From: Cepaea nemoralis
Lineage: Eukaryota; Mollusca; Gastropoda; Stylommatophora; Helicidae
DNA: 64,000 nucleotides
Assembly (NCBI GenBank): GCA_014155875.1
Contig: JACEFZ010022373.1
Coordinates: 30,001-94,000 of the forward strand
Reading direction: 5' to 3'
Positions 33,775-44,107 of this stretch are shown here, one piece after another. The translations under genes were made by a program, and so were the position numbers. The notes under the pieces were generated by a model. The model had not been told where the DNA came from. It searched no databases and worked only from the letters and a program-made list of their open reading frames with translations. How positions within the stretch are numbered: the stretch's first letter is position 1; every line of letters begins with the position of its first letter.

Positions 33775-34385
33775 CATTTCAGTCGACATTTCACAAGGCT
33801 TCCTTTCAGCAGACATTTCACCATCCATTATAACAAACTGGCATCGATTCCTTTCAGCAGACATGTCAAAACCTATTATAATAAAGTGACATCGCATTCA
33901 TTAAACAGTCATATCACCATCCGCTATAATAAACTGACATTGCTTCCTTTCAACAGCCATATCAACATCCATTATAACAAATTGACTTTGCTTCCTTTCA
34001 GCAGACATTTCACCATCCATTATAACAAATTGGCATCGCTTACTTCCAACAGACAATTCATCGCCCATTATAACAGACTGACGTCACTTCCTTTCAACAG
34101 TCATATCAACATCCATTACAACAAATCGGCATCGCTTCCTTTCAAAAGACATTTCAACATCAATTATAAGAAATTGACGTCTCTTACTTTCAGCAGACAA
34201 TTCAAAATCCATTATACCATATTGATATATCACCCTTTCTGCAGTTATATCAACGTCCATTATCACATATTGACATACATTACTTTCAACGGTCATATCA
34301 ACATCCATATAACAAATTAACATCGCTTCCTTTCAACAGATATTTCAATATCCATTTTAATAAACTGACGCCGCTGTCTTCCAAC
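33775..34385. repeat. 48-bp minisatellite
   Basis: About 12 diverged copies of a 48-bp unit (CCTTTCAACAG, CATATCAACATCCATTA, TAACAAATTGAC). Translates as a 16-residue period and so leaves long ORFs. Ends about 45 bp from the donor of chitinase-like exon 5. Confidence 0.9.
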
Positions 34386-34431
34386 AGACACACTGTTCGT
34401 TACACTGCATTCTCCTCCTCCAAGTGCTCAC

Positions 34432-34617
34432 CTCAGGGTAAGCCAACCCGCTGTGTATGGAATAATAATACCCCAGTTGCACGTCGATAGATGTGGGGGA
34501 GCCAGGTGTGAATACAGATGCATTTTGCAGCTTCACGAAGCGGCCCACGGCAGAGATGCCAACCACTGCTTTGTTTACGGGCAAGCCTTCTAGAAGCCAC
34601 TCTTCAATCGCCGAGCT
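34432..34617 (-). CDS. GH18 chitinase-like, exon 5 (GxxxxGR strand)
   Basis: A 186-bp exon of 62 codons, phase 0 at both ends: CCCTGTCACAG acceptor, CCTGAG|GTGAGC donor. It opens with SSAIEEWLLEGLPVNKAVVG, matching the helix and beta-7 strand of GH18 enzymes (A-x-x-Y-W-x-x-x-G-x-P-x-x-K-I-V-x-G). GISAVGRF replaces the usual GxPxYGRSF, so a conserved Tyr is lost. It ends SGLAYPE, which joins directly to ICEMM of exon 6 as in the family motif G-x-x-x-Y-x-E-I-C. The insertion-domain part is short. A 48-bp minisatellite ends about 45 bp past the donor. Confidence 0.9.
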
Positions 34618-34805
34618 CTGTGACAGGGATTTATGGCAACTTTAAGCAGGAGTTGACAATCCATGTGAGACATTGTAGCACAGAAAACACCAACTATATA
34701 TTTCACAATGTATTGCCTGATATATTTCTTTGTATCACACAGGACACTGTAAAGTTAGATATAGTAATGAAGTTAATAGATGACTCCTTTTGGATGAAGT
34801 AGATA

Positions 34806-35047
34806 ATGCCGGCTCCGTGATGAAGAGTTTACGGGCCTAATTCCTAATCCCGCATATCGCGTTCGAAACACAGCTGCGGGCGATTTGGCAGCAGTATTGC
34901 GTTGTTGTTTTTCTTAAAAATGAAAATGGTATGAGTTCCGGTCATTCAGAAACCAATGGCAAACAACTGGTCGTAAACTTGCCAAGAATTCACGAACAGC
35001 CAAAGATTATGGGGTTGACTGCGACGTTCTGTAAAGGATAAGCAACT
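34806..35047 (+). mobile_element. SINE family S2 copy between exons 5 and 4
   Basis: GCCGGCTCCGTGATGAAG head, GCGTTCGAAACACAGCTGCG B-box region, CAGAAACCAATGGCAAAC core, CTTGCCAAGAATTCAC, GGTTGACTGCGACGTTCTGT and GCAACTAAC end. Confidence 0.85.
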
Positions 35048-35113
35048 AACATTAACTTGCACATAACATACATAGTCACTATTACAACTCGAATGTACCG
35101 CGTGTGATTCCAC

Positions 35114-35162
35114 GGTAATCATCGATTCACTATCAAGTACTTCTGCCTGCACAGCTTGGGTT
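35114..35162 (-). CDS. GH18 chitinase-like, probable exon 4
   Basis: A 49-bp candidate exon, chosen because it is phase-compatible (starts phase 2, ends phase 0) with exons 3 and 5 and lies between them. The acceptor is TTAGATGTTTAG and the donor ACC|GTGGAA. The peptide TQAVQAEVLDSESMIT would occupy the loop that in GH18 enzymes carries the TGHNSPLY-type segment before the D-x-A-I/V-x-W helix. That loop varies widely and no strong family motif is present, so the call rests on position, phase and open frame. The true exon could be another one, or have other borders. Confidence 0.45.
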
Positions 35163-35699
35163 CTAAACATCTAATAGAAAAGGCTTCAGCAAACGGGATC
35201 ATGCATTGGGTAATAGCCAAATAGAATATTCGAACAGATCTGTGTTGGCCACGTGGCCAGAATTTAACAGGTTCTGCGTGATGAATGTTGTTGTTTGTCC
35301 ATCAAGAATGATGATGACCATTCATTACGTCCAGTGGGGTTGAAGGTATGGAGCCGTGGGTTCTAAGATGGCTGATAAGGCCTATTTTGGCTCGAAATGT
35401 TCTTTGACAATGTGGGCAAAGAATGCTTGACGTTTCTGGAGGAGGAATTCCTGCAGTGGTTTTTCTGTCCTGCCTTTTCTTCACAGCTCTTGCAGTCATG
35501 GTTTCCTCACATCTGACTGCACCCTTGCGTAATGATGCACGCCACGAATTTCGGTGTCTGGCTGCAGCCTCCCAGGTGTCCTGATGAATTCCAAAATCAT
35601 TCAGTGAGTTTTTAGAGTGTCTTTAAAGCATTTACTCTGGCCACCTTGTGAGCGTTTACCACAACGCTGTTCGCTGTAAAAAATTCTTTTAGGGAGCCT

Positions 35700-36937
35700 G
35701 TGATCTGGCATGCGAGTCAAGTGACCAGCCCAGCGAACTGATTCTTTATCAGTAGAGTGTGCATACTGGGCATGGACGCTCTTTCTAGGACTTCAGTGTC
35801 TGGAATCTTGTCTTGCCATTTAATCTTCAGTAGCTTCCTTATGCAGACTGCGTGGAAGTGGTTTAATTTCCTAGCGTGTCGCTGATAAACAGTCCATGGT
35901 TTCACAAACATATAGCAGAGTGGATAATACAACTGCTTTGTAGACTTTTAGCTTTGTTTGCAGGCTTATTCCAGTTCTGTCCCATACATTCTTGTACAGT
36001 CTGCCAAAGGCCGCAATAGGCCTTGAGATTCTTGCATTCACTTCGTCCATCAATTGTGGCAGCTTGTGACACAATGCCGCCAAGATAGGTGAATTTGTCC
36101 ACAACACTTAGTCTATGATCATTCACTTTGATATTTGGCACAGTGTGATTATTCCCTGGGGCTGGCTGGTACATAACTACAGTCTTCTCCAAGTTGATAT
36201 TGAGCCCAAAGTTTGCACAGGCATGTGAGAAAGCTGAAACATATGTTGCATGTTCGCCTTTTAGTTGTCGTATAGAGCGCAATCATCAGCAAACAGGAGC
36301 TCTCTGATGGTGTCGCTGTTAATTTATTGTTTTAGCTTTCAACATTCTGAGATTGAATAACTTTCCATCCATACGGTAGTTGATGTCTATTCCAATGTCG
36401 TCTTTCTCGAAGGAATTCATCAACATGGCTGAAAACATTAGGCTGAACAGTGTTGGTGTCAGGACACATCCTTGCTTCACTCCATTGGTGACAGAAAAGG
36501 GTTCAGACAGTTCACCATTTTCCTGTACTCTTGCCTGCATGCCGTCATGAAATAGCCGCACTATTTGGACAAACTTTCGTGGACAGCTATATTTTGCCAT
36601 AATCTTCCACAGTCCCTCTCTGCTGACTGTATCAAAAGCCTTGGTAAGGTCAATGAAAGTGGAGAACATTTCGCAGTTCTGTTCCTGACATTTCTCTTGC
36701 AACTGCCTTGCAGCAAAAATCATGTCAACAGCTCCACGTTCTTTTCTGGCTCTCGGGAAGAAGACCTTGATCGAGATGGGCTGTGAGGCGATTGAGAAGA
36801 ATTCTGGCTAGAATCTTCCCTGCAATTGAAAGCAAGGCGATGCCTCGGTGGTTGTCACAGGATTGGCGGTTTCCTTTACGATTGTAAAGGTGGACTATTG
36901 ACGCGTCCTTGAAATCATGTGGCATGGTCTCGTTCAC
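35700..36937 (-). pseudogene. LINE A-like reverse transcriptase, broken
   Basis: DFKDASIVHLYNRKGNR, HRGIALLSIAGK, TFIDLTKAFDTVSREGLW, GVKQGCVLTPTLF and LLFADD (near 36295) in order, then NLEKTVVM and TYLGGIV. Frameshifts occur near 36720, 36300 and 36050, and a stop near 35930. Confidence 0.85.
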
Positions 36938-37479
36938 CTATATGTTTCTAAAGACTTGGTGAAGCTGCTCTGTTAGGATCGGCCCACCTGCCTTGGGAGA
37001 GTTGCTGGATGGCTTTGTTTACTTCCACTATGGTTGGCAGGTAATCAAGTGTCTTATTGGTGGGAACTTGAGGAAGGCAGTTGATGGTTTCATCATCGAA
37101 GAAGGAAGTTGCATTTAAGATGTTGCTGAAATGCTAGCCCAACGTTGAGGGATTTCTTTCTTATCGGTGACCAATGTTCACCCATCTGCACTGAGGAGGG
37201 GAACTATGCCTGGTGATGTAGGACCACAGACCGCTTTCAGTGAGTCGTAGAAGTTTTTCATATCATGTCTGTCAGCAAAGCCCTGAATTTCATCAGCTTT
37301 GCTGCTCAGCCAGGAGTCCCGCATGTGCCGAAGTTTCTGCTGCACTACTCTCTGAATGTTCTTGAAGGCATCTTTTTTTATGTTGACTTCGGGTCATTCA
37401 AATGTGCCTTGAGGAGAAGATGTTTCTCGGCCAGCAATGAGTTGATGTCTTCGGTATTTTCATCAAACCAGTCTTTATG

Positions 37480-38300
37480 CTATCGGGGGGCTGGACCGAT
37501 TTCCAGGCGGTCTTCCAGCATATTTTCAAACGACTGCTGCATTTTCTTGCTGTTTAGGCGGATGACATTTAGCTTTTTTTTTTGCATTTCCACCCCTTGA
37601 GGACGCCGTGGTGGCCTGATGTGAATGTTTATTTTCGAGACAATGAGACGATGGTCTGTCCAACATTCGGCACCACATATGGATTTTGTCACTCGAACGT
37701 CTTGTCTGTCACTCCTCCTGACGATGACATAGGCAATGAGGTGCCAGTGTTTCGAGCGTGGGTGCATCCACGATGTCCTATTTCTCATGGGGAGACGGAA
37801 CATTGTGTTCGTAATCAGGAGATCATGTTCGGCACATGTCTGAAGGAGGAGGAGTCCATTGCTGTTACAATTTCCGACTCCATGCTTTCCAATAATGCCA
37901 CTCCAAGAGGTGATGTCCGTGCCTACTCTGGCTTTGAAATCCCCAAGGAGTATAATTGTGTCTCCTTTGGGAACAGATGTTAATACACTGTGCAGGTCCT
38001 CATAGAACGTGTTCTTGACATCATCTTCGTTGGTCATAGTTGGTGCGTAGACACTCACAATGGTTGCATGCTTCCTTCCATTCAGCAGGGGCAACTTTAT
38101 GGTCATGAGCCTGTCGTTTATGGCCTTTGGAAATCCAGCTAATTTGCCGACCATGGCAAATCCCACACCGGATTGGCGTCTTTTCTCGCTTTTGAATAGA
38201 TGTGATGAATAGGCATTGCATGACTCGTCGACTACATTGCGTATCCAGTATATTCTTTCACTTTTTTTTTCACAACCCAAATCTGCATGTCTTCCGTCAT
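37480..38300 (-). pseudogene. LINE A-like endonuclease
   Basis: SGVGFAMVGK, VSVYAPTMTNEDDVK, LLGDFKARVG and ECWTDHRLIV define an APE-type endonuclease. GDFK replaces GDFN, and the start (WNVR, ETR) is not seen. Open for 318 codons in its widest frame, the first part of which is not LINE. Confidence 0.85.
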
Positions 38301-38509
38301 TCACTTTGCTAATTGCTCTTCTGAATTCCCTAAGTAGGTAGCTTAGCGCACATGTGGAAGTGAGAAATAGAGCTTGATTTGACGCACGTGTATGTTTATT
38401 TTTGTACTTACATGACAGTGTCAGCACTGTTAGCAATTAATGATAACGTGACTTACCACACTGACATACTGGGAGTATAAAGGACTTCCAAACCATGCCC
38501 CCCTCTCAC

Positions 38510-38557
38510 TGGGACTGTGGCAGATCGTACGCCGTCAGAATGACGTAATCTGCGTAT
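38510..38557 (-). CDS. GH18 chitinase-like, exon 3 (YD strand)
   Basis: A short 48-bp exon between TTTTGTCTGTGGATCAG and CCCA|GTGAGAG. It encodes YADYVILTAYDLPQS, aligning with the GH18 beta-6 strand (K-Y-V-D-F-V-x-L-M-T-Y-D). The conserved Tyr-Asp pair is kept, while the usual Met-Thr before it is Thr-Ala. The exon starts and ends in phase 2, matching exons 2 and 4. Continuing past the donor in frame meets TGA at once, which supports the splice. It sits between a family A-like LINE (downstream on the minus strand) and a long TTTC microsatellite. Confidence 0.75.
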
Positions 38558-38750
38558 CTGATCCACAGACAAAACACACAAACAAGTGTTGGATGTGTGT
38601 AATTATAAGTCAAAACTCGATTAAACATGTATTTGTTGATAGTCAATATCATGCTCGTTAAGAATGTGTGTCTGTAAGAGAGAGTTATCAATTGTACTTC
38701 TTCCTACTTCCTATCTTTCTTTCGTTATTGTGAAATGTATGATTGCAAGC

Positions 38751-38751
<1 letters not shown>

Positions 38752-38809
<58 letters not shown>

Positions 38810-38812
38810 TTT

Positions 38813-38868
<56 letters not shown>

Positions 38869-38870
38869 TG
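38752..38870. repeat. (TTTC)n microsatellite
   Basis: About 118 bp of TTTC with one extra T run. Lies between exon 3 and the LINE tails at 39.1 kb; 38880-39115 is unassigned. Confidence 0.95.
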
Positions 38871-39117
38871 TTTTTGTTAACCACAAGCTGCGAAAACCAC
38901 TCAAGGATTATTTCGATCAGATGCACGAAACGCCATAGCAACGGCGAACTTCTTGAGAGGAAACTCTCTGGTTTATATCTTACGCAGAAATTACACGCAT
39001 GAGATGAAATTATCCATCTCCTACGTGAAAAATTAGCGGTTACAAAACATCACAACCGTCCGCCGCCATCTTGACCGGAAGTCACCAAGTGGTTGCTGTG
39101 TCTAGAGCGGTCTCGAC

Positions 39118-39540
39118 TGTCAAAGATTAACTTCAGTTTCATGTCAGGCCATGCAGTTGTACATGACAATGAACAGGCTGACAGGCTTGCGGGTAAGGCT
39201 ACTGTGGAAAGTGGACGACCCATGGACTAGACTGATATTCTGAAGCTCTATGAGAAGTAATTCGTTTGCGGAAACCAAGTGATGACTGTGAATCTACAAC
39301 CATGGTCAGGATTCGAAAATAGAAAATTAAAAGAGGTGTGGCCAAACAATAACACTACGCGGTAAGACAAAGAAGATTAATAAACCAACACAGAACTGGT
39401 GTCGTTGGCTGCTTCACGCTACGGTATTTACTAAGGAGGGGATCCGAGCACTTATGGGTTGAATGGTTCGATATACAATGAAGATGATCCATCGACTGAC
39501 TGACTGACTGACTAACTAACTAACTAACTTACTTACTAAT
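39118..39540 (+). mobile_element. I-type LINE (family B) 3' fragment
   Basis: Plus-strand end of the RNase H region: SGHAV-like, NEQADRLAGKATVESGRP, then the conserved 3' stretch ending GATGATCCATCGACTGACT and an ACTA run. Frameshifts throughout. Confidence 0.8.
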
Positions 39541-39547
39541 TAAATAA

Positions 39548-39593
39548 TAACATGGGAATGTCCCGAATGCTGTGATGTCGGTTCCTAAATCAG

Positions 39594-39630
<37 letters not shown>
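39548..39630 (+). mobile_element. LINE C 3' tail fragment
   Basis: GAATGTCCCGAATGCTGTGA, TGTCGGTTCCTAAATCAG and then TCAA repeats, matching the end of LINE C at 49215-49275. Confidence 0.75.
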
Positions 39631-39631
<1 letters not shown>

Positions 39632-39658
39632 TAACTAACTTACTAACTACCTAACTAC

Positions 39659-39694
<36 letters not shown>

Positions 39695-40640
39695 CATCAT
39701 CATCATTGGCACCTTGCCGTCGTGACAGACGATAGTTTGTGCTTTAAAAAGGCATAATAACTTTTACCTATGACGGTAGCGCATGTGACTGATAAGGCCA
39801 ATTTGCGCTGTAAATGTCCGTTCACAGTGGGTGCATGTGAACACGTTTTATTTTTGTTTGTACCTGGTGCATTGGTTTCACAGCCTGCGATTCATATTTT
39901 GTCCTAGCCCCAAGCACCCATTGAAGCAGGCAGGCTGTGGCGGATCAGCACCCAATTGGCCGGGGGCTGCCCAGCTTGAGGCGGGCGGTAGCTGATCAGT
40001 GACACCTGTAGGTGTCTCCCACCGTCAGAGGCAACGCGTGGCGCCCCATGGCTACGCCAGTTGACAGGGACTTATAACCCGTAACAGTTGCTTCTCGCTT
40101 TGATTCCGAGACCAGTTAAGACCAGGGATGGAGTTATTGCCTCTCCATAGCACAAAGCCTGGGCTAAAATATAGAGATCATGTGTTGCCCATGCAGCATG
40201 ATCCTTCTCTCGGCCTGCCTAGTTCACTCCAGAGGAAAGGTAACACCCCTACATCTGGAACAAGACAAGCTGCAGAAGCTGCCGGATCAGCAAAGCAATG
40301 CTCTAACTGTCCGCCTGTCGGAGCTTCGATCCTAGACCAGCTGCCAACCAAGGCTTAGGGCCTGGTTTGCCCTGCCATGACATTTTGTCTTTAGCTTGCA
40401 TTTCCTCGCACCAGGGTAACGCTTGTACCCTCCCAATTGCGCTCTTCCGCCCGAAGCAGTTGGCACAATGTGGGGTGTCGGGTTTGGTAAGCGCCGCCCA
40501 ACGTTCGGCGCTAACAGAAAACAGGTAGTACCGTCTACTGTTATACGGTAGCTCAGTCATATCTGACTAAGACCTGACACACAGGTCCTGACTAAGACCT
40601 GACATACTAACTAACTAACCAACTAACTAACTAACTAATT

Positions 40641-40677
<37 letters not shown>

Positions 40678-40695
40678 TTAACTACCTAACTAATT

Positions 40696-40748
<53 letters not shown>

Positions 40749-40766
40749 TTAACTACCTAACTAATT

Positions 40767-40803
<37 letters not shown>

Positions 40804-40903
40804 TTAGCTACCTAACTAATTACTAACTAACTAACTAACGAAATAATTAACTACGTAACTAATTACTAACTATCTAACTAACTAACTAACTACCTAACTA
40901 ATT

Positions 40904-40951
<48 letters not shown>

Positions 40952-40986
40952 CCTAACTAACTAACTAATTAACTACCTAACTAATT

Positions 40987-41027
<41 letters not shown>

Positions 41028-41360
41028 TTAGCTACCTAACTAATTACTAACTAACTAACTAACTAACTAATTAACTACCTAACTAATTACTAACTAACTA
41101 ACTAACTAACTAACTAATTAGCTACCTAACTAATTACTAACTAACTAACTAACTAACTAATTAACTACCTAACTAATTACTAACTAACTAACTAACTAAC
41201 TAACTAATTAGCTACCTAACTAATTACTAACTAACTAACTAACGAAATAATTAACTACGTAACTAATTACTAACTATCTAACTAACTACCTAACTAATTA
41301 CTAACTAACTAACTAACTAACTAACTACCTAACTAACTAACTAACTATCTAACTAACTTT
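39631..41360. repeat. (CTAA)n array with higher-order pattern
   Basis: CTAA repeats at 39631-39693 and 40604-41360, split by the LINE A derivative. Regular variant blocks (TAATTAACTACC, TAATTAGCTACC) recur, and CGAAATAATTAACTACG occurs at 40839 and 41243, 404 bp apart. Probably grown from I-type LINE tails, which end in ACTA repeats. TTTC-rich sequence follows to 41470. Confidence 0.92.
39694..40603 (-). mobile_element. Internally deleted LINE A derivative
   Basis: Only the two ends of LINE A: 39694-39850 is the 3' end (zinc-finger coding and GGCACCTTGCC), and 39855-40603 is the whole 5' region, about 97% like 8567-9302 by eye. About 3.4 kb (as measured in the 4128-9302 copy without the nested LINE) is missing between. 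The junction is at a TTTTATTTTT tract. It is embedded in CTAA repeats on both sides. Confidence 0.88.
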
Positions 41361-41807
41361 CTTTCTTTCTTCTTTCTTTCGTTGGCCTGTTAGTCTGATT
41401 ACCTGTCTACCTATCTTTCTTTCTTTATTTCTTTCTTTCTTTCGGTGTTTTTTTTTTCTTTGTTTTAAAGTTTATTTCTATCCTTCTCATAATAATAATA
41501 ACAATTATTATTATTATCAAAATCATCATTATCATTTCTCGAACTCTTCCACCTTCTTTGTCGTTTCTCCGACACTTCCATCTACTTTATCGTCGTCTAC
41601 TTCTTTTGTCTTGTTGTTTACCATTCATGTCTGAGACAATCACACATATAGCAGTAGTTTCATGATCAGCTCGCTGTGTGCAGTAACTAAATGTGAGCTG
41701 CCTGAACAGTGAAATCTCACACCCCACAGGTCGTGCCTAAGTCTGACCACACCAGAAGGCTGTAGACCGTGTTCTCTCCAGTAATCCAGTCGAGGTCTCA
41801 CTGTTTA

Positions 41808-41900
41808 ATCCCCAGTTGGAAGTCCTTTACAAGGCGTTTCAATCAACCTCAGCATTGATTGGCTGGTATACTAGACAATTTGACCTTCACTAGTTTGTCA
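41808..41900 (-). mobile_element. SINE S2 fragment
   Basis: Minus-strand CAATGAC, AACTAGTGAAGGTC and CTGAGGTTGA blocks and a TGTAAAGGAC end; head absent. From 41905 to 42515 nothing is recognised. Confidence 0.5.
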
Positions 41901-42516
41901 TTGAGTTGAGTTGAGTTGGGTTGAGCTAAGACTCGACATCACTGCACTCTGGAGATTTGTCATACGCGCTCCGTCCCATCGTTCAACAGCCAGCGAAGAG
42001 TCATACTTATTATCGTTCCCACCGCTATCTGAAATTTTTTCTGATCTTCCTTCTGTGTTTAGATTCTGCCAGAACCCCTGCCGATCCCCCACAATATCAT
42101 TCTTTCCGCACAAGGTTCTCAATCTGTTCCCCGGCTTTCTCCATCTAGTCAGTTTGTCAATGATTTCCTACAAGCCCTTACTCACCCCAAAACAATCAAC
42201 ACATAGTGATCCGCTTCCAAATCGCCAGCAGATGATCTCGAAATCTCGCCCACTGCATAAAGCGGAATTGTGAAACCGTGTTGGCAAATCCGTTAGCCAA
42301 AGTCGTCGAAGCTGGGGTGAGATGTGTTCAGCCAGCAGACGGATGAGGTAGTGGGGGGATGTCATTCTCTACCTGAAGAGATGCTAAAGACATATAGACC
42401 TGAGTCCAGAAGGGTCAAGGCTGACACGGCAGCACTGGGATCTCTATGGATGAGGTGACCGTTACATGACTTATATTATCGCGGCTCTTTGTACATTACA
42501 TTGTCATTTTACGTTC

Positions 42517-42765
42517 AGCCGGTCTCCGTGGCCAAAGGCTTGCGAAAGCGGTTCGTGAGCCGGGTACCAGGCGTTCGAAACTCAGCTGCGACCGATTTGT
42601 GCTGCAGACCGTGTCGCGTTGTGTTATAACGTGCTGGTATGGGAGGCGGTCGTTCAGAAAGCAATGGCAAACTATCCAACATAACACTTGCCTAGTACAT
42701 CAACAGCAGCTGAAAAATGCTGGTGTTGACTGCCACGTCCCATAAGGGATACGCAACAAAATATA
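42517..42765 (+). mobile_element. SINE S2 copy
   Basis: AGCCGGTCTCCGTGGCCAAA head, GCGTTCGAAACTCAGCTGCG B-box region, CAGAAAGCAATGGCAAACTA core, GCTGGTGTTGACTGCCACGT and GCAACAAAAT end. First of a cluster of four SINEs. Confidence 0.88.
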
Positions 42766-42985
42766 TGTAGCGAAGTGGTCAAGTCGTCTGCCTCGCGATC
42801 CGAAGGTTGTGGGTTCGATTCCGGGCAATGCGTTTCGGTTCACGAATGCATTTTTCTCGGAGACTTCTGGGGTTCGTCGCTTTGTGCGATGCTCTCGGTA
42901 GGATGTACTGTGGATAGAGACTGAGCCATATGGGATAATACCCGGGGCAACGAAGTCGATCCTCTCGACTTTTAAGACTTATTTT
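42766..42985 (+). mobile_element. SINE-like element T1, second copy
   Basis: AAGTGGTCAAGTCGTCTGCC A-box-like head and GTGGGTTCGATTCCGGG, a near-perfect tRNA B box. GCGTTTCGGTTCACGAATGC and GCTTTGTGCGATGCTCTCGG match the 33316 copy. Confidence 0.8.
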
Positions 42986-43004
42986 AAAGACGTTCAGTTG
43001 TTTC

Positions 43005-43235
43005 CTTTCGCCGCTCTCCGTGGCAAAGGGCTTACGGACGCGATACGTAAGCCCGCTTACCCGCGTTCGAAACACAGCGGTGACCGACTTGACAGCAGAC
43101 TGTGTTGTGCTGGGTTTTAACTAGTTGGTATGGGAGCCGGTCGTTCAGAAAGCAATTTCAAACTACAGAACGTAAACTTGCCAATAGCAGTAAAATGTTG
43201 GTGTTGACTGCGATGTCCTGTAAAAGATATGCAAC
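43005..43235 (+). mobile_element. SINE S2 copy
   Basis: CGCTCTCCGTGGCAAAGGGC head, GCGTTCGAAACACAGCGGTG, CAGAAAGCAATTTCAAACTA, TTGGTGTTGACTGCGATGTC and a GCAACTAAC end. Confidence 0.88.
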
Positions 43236-43254
43236 TAACATTTTATCTCTTAAT

Positions 43255-43495
43255 GATATCGGCGCCGAGCCGATGTAGTTACTAACGTAATTCACATTCC
43301 CGCACACCGCGTTCGAAACACAGCTACGGGCGATTTGGCAGCAGACCGCGGGAGCTGGTCTTCAGAAAATGGTGTGAGTACCTGTGGTTTAGAAAGATAT
43401 GCCAAACTACCTGACGTAAACATGCCAAGAAGTCACAAAGCGCTACAAAATTATGGGGTTGTCTACGACGTCCTGTAAAGAATATGCAAATACCT
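43255..43495 (+). mobile_element. SINE S2 copy
   Basis: CGGCGCCGAGCCGATGTAG head, GCGTTCGAAACACAGCTACG, TTTAGAAAGATATGCCAAAC, GGGGTTGTCTACGACGTCCT and GCAAATACC end. Confidence 0.85.
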
Positions 43496-43664
43496 TGCTT
43501 TTTTCTTAATGAGCATGCAATGTTTGGGTCTAAATGACCGACCTGGAAATATTTGGCACATAAAAGCTAGTGTTGTCGTGCACGGCCGGACATTTGACAG
43601 TTAGTAGTAGCTTGTCAGTGGCTGTTTCGTTGTTAATATCTTCCCTCAAGATCTGTGGAAGAAG

Positions 43665-43905
43665 AATGATTGACGCTGTTATACGGGTATGTTGGGGATA
43701 ATGATTGATTCACATACACGGGTTTGTTAGGGAGAGTGATTGATTCCCTGGCAAGGGTTTGTTGAGGAGAATGATCAATTCTCTTACACGGGTTCGTTGG
43801 GGAGAATGATTGATTCCCTTTGCACGGTTTTGTTGGGGAGAATGATTGATTGCCTTACACGGGTTTGTTGGGGAGAATGATTGATTGCCTTACACAGAAT
43901 CTTGA
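43665..43905. repeat. 36-bp minisatellite, locus 1
   Basis: About six units of GGGTTTGTTGGGGAGAATGA plus TTGATTCCCTTACAC. The same unit forms arrays at 55205-55640 and 60985-61440. Starts about 55 bp from exon 2 of the chitinase-like gene. Confidence 0.9.
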
Positions 43906-43958
43906 GAACGCGTAATGCAGAGTACCATTAGATTTTTAAATGCTTCAGCTTCTTGAAC

Positions 43959-44107
43959 TCAAGATTAGTCATTTCCTGATTAGTTGGATCGTTGTAGCCC
44001 ATTTCCAACGGAAAATAGTTTTTAGATGTGCAGCTGGACTTCGGAACCAACAACAATATATCCTGGCCTACCACAGTGTGATGTATTTTCACAAGCCGGC
44101 AACATCG
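43959..44107 (-). CDS. GH18 chitinase-like, exon 2
   Basis: A 149-bp exon, phase 0 at the start (after ATTCACAG) and phase 2 at the end. The peptide begins RCCRLVKIHH, continues VVGQDILLLVPKS and MGYNDPTNQEMTNL. It fits the GH18 stretch after the active site: a helix, the beta-5 strand (usually LLLSAAVxA), then the YDxxxI helix before the YD strand. It joins LLQ of exon 1 to YADYV of exon 3, with codon GA+A restored across the junction. The donor is GA|GTTCAAG, a canonical GT but a weak consensus, so the 3' border is the least certain part. Without the exon the barrel would lack strand 5. Confidence 0.72.

Larger units (their letters stand above)
35297..38330 (-). mobile_element. LINE family A-like element
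   Basis: Minus-strand LINE related to family A but distinct. Order: endonuclease (37480-38300), RT (35900-36937) and C-terminal finger (LCPHCQRTFRAKIGLISHLR at 35350-35430), with a short ATCATC tail near 35300. Endonuclease N-terminus is missing or diverged. It fills most of the intron between exons 3 and 4. Confidence 0.9.

Noticed and set aside
38440..38505. Continuation of exon 3 past its donor
   Set aside because: An in-frame TGA follows immediately and GTGAGAG is a good donor.
42766..42985. Functional tRNA gene
   Set aside because: Has A- and B-box-like sequence but no cloverleaf I could fold, and a matching 200-bp copy elsewhere shows it is a SINE.
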